From NCBI GenBank assembly GCA_949286295.1, contig CASECK010000080.1:1-10476 (forward strand): a stretch of DNA of 10,476 nucleotides. Direction: 5' to 3'. Positions 1 to 5,882 of this stretch are shown piece by piece. A model generated the notes under the pieces. It did not search any database. It saw only the letters and a program-made list of their open reading frames with translations, and was not told the DNA's origin. Each line of letters begins with the position of its first letter. The first letter of the stretch is position 1. The position numbers and the translations under genes are program-made. Source of the stretch: an uncultured bacterium (GTDB taxonomy: Bacteria > Bacillota > Clostridia > Oscillospirales > Oscillospiraceae).

Positions 1-1
1 A

Positions 2-35
2 GAGAGGAGCCCCGGACCGCTCCGGGACTCCTCTC
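2..35 (-). terminator. terminator-like hairpin downstream of the ybeY-era unit
   Basis: Bases 2-16 pair with 21-35 to form a 15-bp stem with a 4-base loop (17-20). Read as plus-strand RNA the stem has one C-A mismatch (10 against 27); read as minus-strand RNA that position is a G-U wobble, so the helix is continuous only in the minus direction. This favours a terminator for transcripts coming leftward from era. The expected U-tract would lie to the left of base 1 and cannot be seen. On the other side, a run of six T (47-52) follows the stem after 11 bases, which is too far for a normal plus-strand terminator. Confidence 0.5.
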
Positions 36-55
36 CTGCTGAGTCATTTTTTGTG

Positions 56-98
56 ATACCCGAACTTCTAAATGGCGGCGGGGTTGTCCCGCCGGTCT
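56..98 (-). repeat. decayed duplicate of the era 3' end
   Basis: Bases 56-98 match 270-312, the coding tail of era, at 37 of 43 positions without a gap, at an offset of 214 bp. Read in the same frame on the minus strand, the copy gives RRDNPAAI, a stop codon, then KFGY, compared with WRDNPAAIQNFGY in Era; the Gln codon has become TAG. The copy has no start codon or ribosome binding site of its own and is not a gene. It is a direct repeat flanking the insert at 101-257 and resembles the arrangement beyond trmFO. Confidence 0.8.
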
Positions 99-100
99 GT

Positions 101-257
101 CCCGCAAAATCAAGCTTTCGCGGGGAGCCATTTTCCCCATAGCGGGCGCGGTCCATGCGCCCGATGAGAATTGCTCCTACGGGCCAAGTCCCGCCGCGTC
201 CGCGGCGGTCCGCTCACGCCGGCAAAGAGACCTGGCCCGGTCCTCCGCCCTTCCCGC
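101..257. repeat. palindrome-rich insert between era and its tail copy
   Basis: This 157-bp non-coding segment lies between the era stop codon and the duplicated era tail. Its outer end is a hairpin, CCCGC (101-105) against GCGGG (120-124) with an A/T-rich centre. Further hairpins are GGGCGC (144-149) with GCGCCC (157-162), an 8-bp perfect stem CCGCCGCG/CGCGGCGG (191-198 with 201-208), and a wider pair 181-190 with 229-238 that has one mismatch. The first 34 bases match those of the insert at 4424 at 25 positions without gaps, and CGGGCGnnGT (143-152) recurs at the same offset. I see no open reading frame with a ribosome binding site and no transposase. The likely identity is a small non-autonomous repeat element; inverted terminal repeats are not obvious. 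Confidence 0.55.
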
Positions 258-1163
258 TCACTGCTGCGTATAGCCGAAATTCTGAATGGCCGCGGGGTTG
301 TCCCGCCAGTTTTCTTTTACCTTCACCCAGGTCTGGAGGTACACCTTGGACCCCATATAGCGCTCCATGTCCTGCCGGGCCAGGGTGGACACCTTTTTCA
401 GCATGGCGCCCCCCTTCCCGATGATGATGCCCTTGTGGCTGTCCTTTTCACAGTAGATGGTGGCCTCCACCTCCACCACGCCGTCCTCCCGCTGGGCAAA
501 GCGGGTGATCTCCACGGCGGTGCCGTGGGGAATCTCCTTGTCCAGGCACAAGAGCATCTTCTCCCGCAGCAGCTCGGACATCATCTGCCGCTCCGGCTGG
601 TCGGAGGTCATCTCCTCTGGGAACAGCTGGGGGCCCTGGGGCAAAAGCCCCTCCAGCACCTCCAGCAGCTGCTCCACCCCCTGGCCGGTCCGGGCGGAGA
701 TGGGGACCACCGCGTCAAAGTCGTGCTCCTGGCTGTAAAGGCGGATGACCTCCAGCAGCTTCTCCTTGCGCTCCAGGGTGTCCGCCTTGTTGATGGCCAG
801 CACCGAGGGACAGCCCAGGGCCTTAATGCGGCCGATGAGCTGCCGCTCCGGCTCCCCCACGTTGGGGATGGGTTCCACCAGCAGCAAGACCGCGTCCACA
901 TCGGCCACGGACTCCTTCACCACCCGGACCATATAGTCCCCCAGGCGGGTGCGGGCCCGGTGCAGGCCCGGGGTGTCTACAAAGACAAACTGGCTCTCCC
1001 CCCGGGTCAGGATGCCGCAGATTCGGTTGCGGGTGGTCTGGGGCTTGTTGGTGACGATGGCCACCTTCTCCCCCACCAGGGCGTTGGTCAGGGTGGACTT
1101 GCCCACGTTGGGCCGGCCCACAATCGTAATGATACCGGATTTTTTGATATCAGTTGACATCAT
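258..1163 (-). CDS. era: GTPase Era, ribosome small-subunit maturation
   Basis: Era is an essential-type GTPase that binds the 3' end of 16S rRNA and assists 30S assembly. The 301-residue protein has all the GTPase motifs: G1 GRPNVGKST (16-24), the switch-I QTTR (42-45), G3 DTPG (63-66), G4 NKAD (125-128) and G5 SAR (156-158). A C-terminal KH domain carries the IIIGKGG loop (246-252). Length is normal for the family. Three in-frame ATG codons sit at 1169, 1163 and 1160. A GAGAGGAG ribosome binding site touches the first with no spacer, so 1163 (6-base spacer) or 1160 (9 bases) is the more likely start. ybeY lies 33 bases upstream on the same strand, so the two are probably cotranscribed. The gene's last ~43 coding bases are duplicated downstream at 56-98. 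Confidence 0.97.
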   Translation of the reverse strand: MMSTDIKKSGIITIVGRPNVGKSTLTNALVGEKVAIVTNKPQTTRNRICGILTRGESQFVFVDTPGLHRARTRLGDYMVRVVKESVADVDAVLLLVEPIPNVGEPERQLIGRIKALGCPSVLAINKADTLERKEKLLEVIRLYSQEHDFDAVVPISARTGQGVEQLLEVLEGLLPQGPQLFPEEMTSDQPERQMMSELLREKMLLCLDKEIPHGTAVEITRFAQREDGVVEVEATIYCEKDSHKGIIIGKGGAMLKKVSTLARQDMERYMGSKVYLQTWVKVKENWRDNPAAIQNFGYTQQ

Positions 1164-1196
1164 TTCCATCTCCTCTCCCGGCGGGGGACGCCCGCC

Positions 1197-1688
1197 TCAC
1201 GGCCCCTCCCGGGTGATGCCCAGGCCGCCCAGAATGGCCTCCTCCCGGGCCCGCATCTGGGCCTTCATGGGCCCCTCGTCCAGGTGGTCGTAGCCCAGCA
1301 GGTGGAGCACCGAGTGGACCGCCAGGTAGCACAGCTCCCGCTCCAGGCTGTGGCCGTACTCCTCCGCCTGGGCCCGCGCCCGCTCCAAGGATATCATCAT
1401 GTCCCCCAGCAGCACCTTCCCGGTGTCCGGGTCGGCCCACTCCCCTCGCGGCTTGTCCCCGGGGGAGAGTTCAAACATGGGGAAGGAGAGCACGTCGGTG
1501 GGGCTGTCCACCCCCCGCATCTCCAGATTGGTCTGGCGGATGTCCCCGTCGCCGGTGAGGCATACCTCCACAATACAGGGCACGTCCACCCCCTCCTCCC
1601 GCAGGGCGGCGAGGATGGCTCTGCGCAGCTGCGCCTTCACCCGGGGGGAGGCCTGCGCCTGCGCGTCAATCAAAATTTCATGCTCCAT
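1197..1688 (-). CDS. ybeY: endoribonuclease YbeY, rRNA maturation
   Basis: YbeY is a zinc-dependent RNase involved in 16S rRNA 3' end processing and ribosome quality control in the cytoplasm. The 163-residue product carries the signature HSVLHLLGYDH at 125-135, which provides the three metal-binding histidines H125, H129 and H135. It also has the conserved VDSPTDVLSFP segment (60-70). The start at 1688 follows an AAGGAGG ribosome binding site with an 8-base spacer. The reading frame stays open further upstream, but that extension is low complexity and crosses the promoter, so it is rejected. It is the first gene of a ybeY-era unit. The diacylglycerol kinase and cytidine deaminase genes often found between these two in Firmicutes are absent here. 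Confidence 0.96.
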   Translation of the reverse strand: MEHEILIDAQAQASPRVKAQLRRAILAALREEGVDVPCIVEVCLTGDGDIRQTNLEMRGVDSPTDVLSFPMFELSPGDKPRGEWADPDTGKVLLGDMMISLERARAQAEEYGHSLERELCYLAVHSVLHLLGYDHLDEGPMKAQMRAREEAILGGLGITREGP

Positions 1689-1715
1689 GGGGACGGCCTC
1701 CTTGTCGTTTCCCCT

Positions 1716-1744
1716 ATTATACGAAAGTTTTTTCCCCGGGTCAA
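1716..1744 (-). promoter_or_regulatory. sigma-A promoter of ybeY-era
   Basis: On the minus strand TTGACC (1739-1744) is separated by exactly 17 bases from a perfect TATAAT (1716-1721). The predicted transcription start is near 1709, leaving a short leader of about 20 bases that contains the AAGGAGG ribosome binding site. This is a close match to the vegetative consensus and implies constitutive expression. Confidence 0.88.
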
Positions 1745-1773
1745 ACATATTTTCCCCGCCGCCCGGCAAACTA
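1745..1773 (+). promoter_or_regulatory. candidate sigma-G (forespore) promoter of spoVAD
   Basis: ACATA (1745-1749) and CAAACTA (1767-1773) are separated by 17 bases. Against the Bacillus sigma-G consensus (GHATR, 17-18 bp, CATWMTA) they match 4 of 5 and 6 of 7 positions. The predicted start near 1780 leaves a leader of about 24 bases before the ATG at 1804. The spoVA operon is a known sigma-G target, and no sigma-A-like pair is visible in this direction. The element abuts the -35 of the divergent ybeY promoter (1739-1744), so the two polymerases would compete for one short region. Confidence 0.45.
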
Positions 1774-1803
1774 CCGGTGAGCTTCATAACGGGAGGAATC
1801 GCA

Positions 1804-2817
1804 ATGACCGGGAAAAAACTGGGCGCGCAGAGCGCCGCGCTGGCCCACCCGCCCTCGCTGGCCGGCTGGGGCAACGTGGCGGGCAAAAAGGAGGGCGAGG
1901 GGCCGCTGGCCGCCGCCTTTGACTATATCGACGCAGACGACACCTTCGGGGAGGTCACCTGGGAGAAGTCGGAGAGCACCATGCAGAAGCAGGCCCTGGC
2001 TCTGGCCCTGAACCGCGCGGGCCAGAGCGCCGCCGGGCTGGACTGGCTGTTTGCCGGGGACCTGCTCAACCAGTGCATCGGCTCCTCCTACGCCGCCCGG
2101 GGACAGCAGGTGCCCTTCTTCGGCCTGTACGGGGCCTGTTCCACCATGGGGGAGGGGCTGGCGCTGGCGGCCATGCTCCTGGACGGGAACTTTGGGGAGC
2201 GGGCGGGGGTGGTGGTCTCTTCCCACTTCTGCACCGCCGAGCGGCAGTACCGCACCCCTCTGGAATACGGGGCCCAGCGCGCCCCCACCACCCAGTGGAC
2301 GGTGACTGCCGCCGGGGCGGCCATTTTGGCCCGGGAGGGGCCGGGGCCCTATCTCACCCATGTGACGGCGGGGAAGGTCACCGACCTGGGGGTCACCGAC
2401 ACCAACAATATGGGGGCGGCCATGGCCCCCGCCGCCCACGACACCCTGATGGCCCATTTCCGGGACACGGGCCGCTCCCCCGGGGACTATGACCAAATCT
2501 TCATCGGGGACCTGGGCACCCTGGGCAGCGAGCTGCTGCTGGAGCTGCTGCGCCGGGACGGGGTGGAGCTGACCAACCACACCGACTGCGGGGCCATCAT
2601 CTTCGATTTGAACAAACAGGACGTCCACTGCGGCGGCTCCGGCTGCGGGTGCTGCGCGGCGGTGCTCACCGGACATATTCTGGAGGGGCTGCGGGCGGGC
2701 CGGTGGCGCAACATTCTCTTTTGCCCCACCGGGGCGCTCCACTCCCCCGTCTCCGCTTTTCAGGGGGAGAGTGTACCGGGCATCTGCCACGCCGTCGCCA
2801 TCGCGGCGGAGCGGTAA
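1804..2817 (+). CDS. spoVAD: stage V sporulation protein AD
   Basis: SpoVAD is the dipicolinic-acid-binding, thiolase-fold subunit of the SpoVA complex, which moves Ca-DPA into the forespore and releases it during germination. The 337-residue protein is of usual length. It shows family segments including GACSTMGEGLA (110-120), SSHFCTAERQYRTPLEYG (139-156) and a Cys/Gly-rich loop CGGSGCGCCA (276-285). The start at 1804 follows GGGAGGA with a 6-base spacer; the frame is open upstream to 1399, but only as an antisense overlap of ybeY. spoVAE follows after 13 bases. Unusually, no spoVAC lies upstream: the gene is first in its unit, next to a candidate sigma-G promoter and divergent from ybeY. Confidence 0.95.
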   Translation: MTGKKLGAQSAALAHPPSLAGWGNVAGKKEGEGPLAAAFDYIDADDTFGEVTWEKSESTMQKQALALALNRAGQSAAGLDWLFAGDLLNQCIGSSYAARGQQVPFFGLYGACSTMGEGLALAAMLLDGNFGERAGVVVSSHFCTAERQYRTPLEYGAQRAPTTQWTVTAAGAAILAREGPGPYLTHVTAGKVTDLGVTDTNNMGAAMAPAAHDTLMAHFRDTGRSPGDYDQIFIGDLGTLGSELLLELLRRDGVELTNHTDCGAIIFDLNKQDVHCGGSGCGCCAAVLTGHILEGLRAGRWRNILFCPTGALHSPVSAFQGESVPGICHAVAIAAER

Positions 2818-2830
2818 GGAGGGCGCGGAT

Positions 2831-3187
2831 ATGGAATACGCAAAGGCATTTCTCTGCGGCGGCCTGCTGTGCCTCATCGGGCAGCTGCTCATCGACCGGA
2901 CCGGCCTCACCCCGGCCAAAATTTTGGTGTGCTATGTCACCGCCGGGGTCGTCCTCAGCGGCGCGGGGGTGTATCAGCACCTGGTGGACTGGGCCGGGGC
3001 CGGGGCCACAGTGCCCCTGACCGGCTTTGGCCACCTGCTGGCCAAGGGCGTCAGGCAGGCGGTGGCCAGGGAGGGGCTGCTGGGGGTCCTCACCGGCGGA
3101 ATCACCGCCGCGGCGGGGGGAATTACGGCGGCCGTCTTTTTCGGATTTCTGGTGGCCCTGGTCTGCAAACCGCGGCCCAAGGGATAG
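2831..3187 (+). CDS. spoVAE: stage V sporulation protein AE, membrane subunit
   Basis: This is a 118-residue hydrophobic protein of the SpoVAE (AEb-type) family, a small integral membrane component of the SpoVA DPA channel in the forespore inner membrane. Likely membrane helices are at about 5-21, 29-50 and 83-112, the last Gly/Ala-rich (LLGVLTGGITAAAGGITAA), and the protein ends in a basic tail (KPRPKG). The start at 2831 has a strong AAGGAGG ribosome binding site (2816-2822), which overlaps the spoVAD stop codon, with an 8-base spacer. That supports coupled translation with spoVAD. The unit ends at the shared terminator 28 bases beyond the stop. Confidence 0.92.
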   Translation: MEYAKAFLCGGLLCLIGQLLIDRTGLTPAKILVCYVTAGVVLSGAGVYQHLVDWAGAGATVPLTGFGHLLAKGVRQAVAREGLLGVLTGGITAAAGGITAAVFFGFLVALVCKPRPKG

Positions 3188-3208
3188 TCCCCCCAGGGCG
3201 GGCGGCAC

Positions 3209-3267
3209 AAAAAACGCAGGCTGTCAGGCGGTCCCCACGGACCTTCCTGACAGCCTGCGGCCCTTTT
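3209..3267. terminator. bidirectional rho-independent terminator between spoVAE and plsX
   Basis: A perfect 14-bp stem, CGCAGGCTGTCAGG (3215-3228) with its complement at 3246-3259, has an inner GGTCC/GGACC helix in its loop. A six-A run (3209-3214) gives a U-tract for minus-strand RNA, and a four-T run (3264-3267) follows closely on the plus side. The element therefore serves both converging units. The plus-side T-run overlaps the plsX stop codon. Confidence 0.93.
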
Positions 3268-4300
3268 ATTCCTCTTTCCCGGGGGCGTCCAGACGCATCT
3301 GGTCCACGTTCTCCGCGATGTTCTCGATGATTCCGGCGGAGATGTACTGCCTGGCCTGGCGGATGGCGTTTTGAATGGCATAGGCGTCGGAGGAGCCGTG
3401 GGCCTTGATGACCGGTTTGGAGATACCCAGCAGGGCGGTGCCCCCCACCTCGTCGGCGCTCATGATGGCCTTGAACTCCCGCAGCCCGCCGGCCACCAGC
3501 AGGGCGGCCAGCTTGGTCAGGGCGCTCTTTTGGAACATCTTCTTCAGCTCCCGGGCCAGGAACAGGCCGGTCCCCTCCATGGTTTTCAGGAAGATGTTGC
3601 CCGAGTAGCCGTCAGACACGATGACGTCCACCGCGCCCTCCACCGCCTCCCGGGCCTCCACGTTGCCCACAAAGTTGATGCGCCCGTCCCGGGCGGCCTG
3701 CTGGAGCAGAGGGTAGACGGCGGTCTGCAGGCCGGTGCCCTTGGAGGGCTCCGCGCCGATGTTCAGCAGGCCCACCTTGGGCTCGGGGCGGCCCAGCACG
3801 TGCTCGGCGTAATAGGAGCCCATATACGCAAATTGCAGCAGATACTCCGGGGGACACTCGGCGTTGGCCCCGCAGTCGATGAGCACCGCGCCGCCGCCCC
3901 CCGTGGGCACCACCGGGGCCAGAGCCGCCCGGCGGATGCCCTTGATGCGCTTGACCACCAAGGTGGCGCCGGCCAGCAGGGCGCCGGTGGAACCGGCGGA
4001 AACAAAGGCGTCCCCGTCGCCGTTTTTCAGCAGGTTGAGGCCCACGGTGAGCGAGGAGTCCTTCTTCTCCCGAAAGGCGGTGGCCGGGTTGTCGCACATC
4101 TCCACCACCTCGCTGGCGTGGGCAATCTCCACGCCGGCGGGCAGGTCGCTGACGCCGTTGTCCGCCAGGACCTTTAAAATCGCTTCCCCCCGGCCCACCA
4201 GGATAATGTCCACCCCATACTCCCGGTTGGCCTGGATGGCCCCCAGCACCGGGGCCTGCGGGGCGTTGTCTCCGCCCATGGCGTCTACGATGATTTTCAT
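3266..4300 (-). CDS. plsX: phosphate acyltransferase PlsX
   Basis: PlsX is a peripheral membrane enzyme that converts acyl-ACP and phosphate into acyl phosphate, the donor for PlsY in phosphatidic acid synthesis. The 344-residue protein begins MKIIVDAMGGDNAP and carries the family segments SAGSTGAL (101-108), GLLNIGAEPSKG (177-188), SDGYSGNIFLKT (229-240) and KAHGSSD (300-306). The start follows GAAGGAG with a short 4-base spacer. Its usual partners acpP, fabD, fapR or rpmF are not adjacent: a terminator overlaps its stop codon, and trmFO lies upstream beyond a 269-bp repeat-containing gap. I see no convincing promoter in that gap, so transcription may read through from trmFO. Confidence 0.96.
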   Translation of the reverse strand: MKIIVDAMGGDNAPQAPVLGAIQANREYGVDIILVGRGEAILKVLADNGVSDLPAGVEIAHASEVVEMCDNPATAFREKKDSSLTVGLNLLKNGDGDAFVSAGSTGALLAGATLVVKRIKGIRRAALAPVVPTGGGGAVLIDCGANAECPPEYLLQFAYMGSYYAEHVLGRPEPKVGLLNIGAEPSKGTGLQTAVYPLLQQAARDGRINFVGNVEAREAVEGAVDVIVSDGYSGNIFLKTMEGTGLFLARELKKMFQKSALTKLAALLVAGGLREFKAIMSADEVGGTALLGISKPVIKAHGSSDAYAIQNAIRQARQYISAGIIENIAENVDQMRLDAPGKEE

Positions 4301-4351
4301 AGGTCTCCTTCTTTCTTGTCTTGGTTCAAGGCCGCGTCCGCAAGCTCTGTC

Positions 4352-4423
4352 TCACCCCAGGCCCAGCTCCCCCAGCTTCTTCAAGGCCCGCCGGGAAAGC
4401 GCCGCATTCTTGTTCCGCTTGCT
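4352..4423 (-). repeat. duplicate of the trmFO 3' end
   Basis: Bases 4352-4423 match 4570-4641, the last 24 codons of trmFO, at 60 of 72 positions without gaps, at an offset of 218 bp. The inner 60 bp (4364-4423) match at 55. In the same minus-strand frame the copy reads KRNKNAALSRRALKKLGELG and ends in TGA, against KRNKNAALSQRALEKLGELD in TrmFO. It has no start codon or ribosome binding site. The reading frame remains intact, so the copy seems younger than the era one, or it may be an exact-length module. Confidence 0.9.
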
Positions 4424-4569
4424 CCCACAAAATCTCGATTTTATGGGGGGCCGTTTTTGAATGCTCGGGCGAAGTAAATTCTCCCTGCGCAATTCTCCGC
4501 CGCTGCGCGGCTGTCGAATTTACGCGCCTGGCGGCGCGGCTCGCTCCCGCTCGCGGGCAAGCGGCTTCC
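4424..4569. repeat. palindrome-rich insert between trmFO and its tail copy
   Basis: This 146-bp non-coding segment begins beside the tail copy and ends at the trmFO stop codon. Its outer end is a hairpin: CCCACAAAATC (4424-4434) pairs with GATTTTATGGG (4437-4447) with one mismatch. An 8-bp pair GTAAATTC (4474-4481)/GAATTTAC (4516-4523) encloses GCCGC/GCGGC (4499-4503 with 4507-4511). Another stem is CCCGC/GCGGG (4546-4550 with 4553-4557). The outer 34 bases match the insert beside era at 25 positions, CGGGCGnnGT (4466-4475) sits at the same offset, and an AATT-CTCC motif sits within one base of it. No gene or transposase is visible. Read on the minus strand, no stem is followed by a U-tract, so a terminator role is not supported. 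Confidence 0.6.
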
Positions 4570-5874
4570 CTACGCTAAATCCAGCTCCCCCAGCTTCTCC
4601 AAAGCCCGCTGGGAAAGCGCGGCATTCTTGTTCCGCTTGCCCTTAACCCGGTACTCCAGCGGGGGGATAAGGCCGAAATTCACGTTCATCGGCTGGAAGT
4701 TTACCACGCTTGGGTCGCTGATGTAAAGGGCCATGGCCCCCATGGCGGTCTCCCGGGGGAAATCGATGGGGGGCTTCCCCTCCAGGCGCCGGGAGAGCTC
4801 CATGGCGGCCAGGCAGCCCGAGGCGGTGGACTCCACATAGCCCTCCACCCCGGTGATTTGGCCGGCGAACATCAGCCGCTCCTGCCCCCGCACCCGGTAG
4901 TACCGGTCCAGCAGCCGGGGGGAGTCCAAAAAGGTGTTCCGGTGCATGACCCCGTAGCGGACATACTCGGCGTTTTTCAGGGCGGGAATCAGGGAGAACA
5001 CCCGCCTCTGCTCCGGCCACTTCAGATGGGTCTGAAAGCCCACCAGATTGTAAATGCTGCCCTGGGCGTTGTCCTTGCGCAGCTGGACCACCGCGAAGGG
5101 TTCCCGTCCGGTTTTGGGGTCCTTCAGCCCCACCGGCTTCAGCGGACCGTAGCGCAGGGTGTCCCGCCCCCGGCGGGCCATGACCTCCACAGGCATACAC
5201 CCCTCGAACACCCCGGAGTCCTCAAAGCCGTGGACCTCCGCCTCCTGGGCGCAGGTCAGCTCCCGCCAGAAGGCGTCGTACTCCTCCTCGCTCAGAGGGC
5301 AGTTGACATAATCCGGAGTCCCCCGGTCGTACCGGGAGGCGAACCAGGCGCTGTCCATGTCCACGCTCTCGAAGGTGACCAATGGGGCGGCGGCGTCAAA
5401 GAAGTTCAGATACCTGCTGCCGGGAAACAGCCCGGCAATCTCGTCCGACAGGGCCTGGGAGGTGAGCGGGCCGGTGGCGATGAGGACGTTCCCCGACCGG
5501 GGGATGGCGGTGACCTCCCCCTCCTCCACGGTGATATTGGGGTGGGCGCGAAGGCGTTCTGTAACCGCCCGGGCAAAGGCGTGGCGGTCCACCGCCAGGG
5601 CGCCGCCGGCCTCCACCCGGTGCCCGTCCGCGCAGGCCATGATGAGCGAGCCGCAGCGGCGCAGCTCCTCCTTCAGCAGCCCCACCGCGTTTTCCATCTG
5701 GTCAGAGCGCAGGGAGTTGGAGCACACCAACTCGGCGAAATCGGGACTGTGGTGGGCGGGGCTCATTTTCTCCGGCTTCATCTCCATCAGCCGGACGGGG
5801 ACTCCCCGCCGGGCCAGCTGCCAGGCGGCCTCGCTGCCCGCCAGGCCGGCGCCGATGACAATCACAGCTTCCAT
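4570..5874 (-). CDS. trmFO: tRNA U54 methyltransferase TrmFO (folate/FAD-dependent)
   Basis: TrmFO makes ribothymidine at position 54 of tRNA, using methylenetetrahydrofolate and FADH2 in place of the S-adenosylmethionine used by TrmA. The 434-residue protein starts MEAVIVIGAGLAGSEAA, with the FAD-binding GAGLAGSE at 8-15. It retains both cysteines tied to catalysis in the family: C51 in ELVCSNSLRSDQ and C226 in GVFEGCMPVE. A C-terminal FAD-site segment is FAGQITGVEGYVESTASG (336-353). The start at 5874 lies 8 bases after the topA stop with only a weak G-rich ribosome binding site, so translation is probably coupled. The coding tail, from about residue 411, is duplicated downstream at 4352-4423. 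Confidence 0.97.
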   Translation of the reverse strand: MEAVIVIGAGLAGSEAAWQLARRGVPVRLMEMKPEKMSPAHHSPDFAELVCSNSLRSDQMENAVGLLKEELRRCGSLIMACADGHRVEAGGALAVDRHAFARAVTERLRAHPNITVEEGEVTAIPRSGNVLIATGPLTSQALSDEIAGLFPGSRYLNFFDAAAPLVTFESVDMDSAWFASRYDRGTPDYVNCPLSEEEYDAFWRELTCAQEAEVHGFEDSGVFEGCMPVEVMARRGRDTLRYGPLKPVGLKDPKTGREPFAVVQLRKDNAQGSIYNLVGFQTHLKWPEQRRVFSLIPALKNAEYVRYGVMHRNTFLDSPRLLDRYYRVRGQERLMFAGQITGVEGYVESTASGCLAAMELSRRLEGKPPIDFPRETAMGAMALYISDPSVVNFQPMNVNFGLIPPLEYRVKGKRNKNAALSQRALEKLGELDLA

Positions 5875-5882
5875 CTGGCCCC

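Noticed and set aside
191..208. Perfect stem CCGCCGCG/CGCGGCGG as the era terminator
   Set aside because: Neither side has a T-run within a few bases; the hairpin at 2-35 is a better candidate.
171..1157. 328-codon plus-strand open frame antisense to era
   Set aside because: It is a low-complexity His/Leu/Gly translation that lies entirely opposite the Era GTPase motifs.
1689..1886. N-terminal extension of YbeY in an open frame up to 1886
   Set aside because: It would cross the TTGACC-17-TATAAT promoter and lacks a ribosome binding site, whereas the ATG at 1688 has AAGGAGG at good spacing.
4437..4442. TAAAAT as a -10 box for plsX on the minus strand
   Set aside because: No acceptable -35 lies 16-18 bases upstream, and the bases form part of the conserved hairpin at the outer end of the insert.
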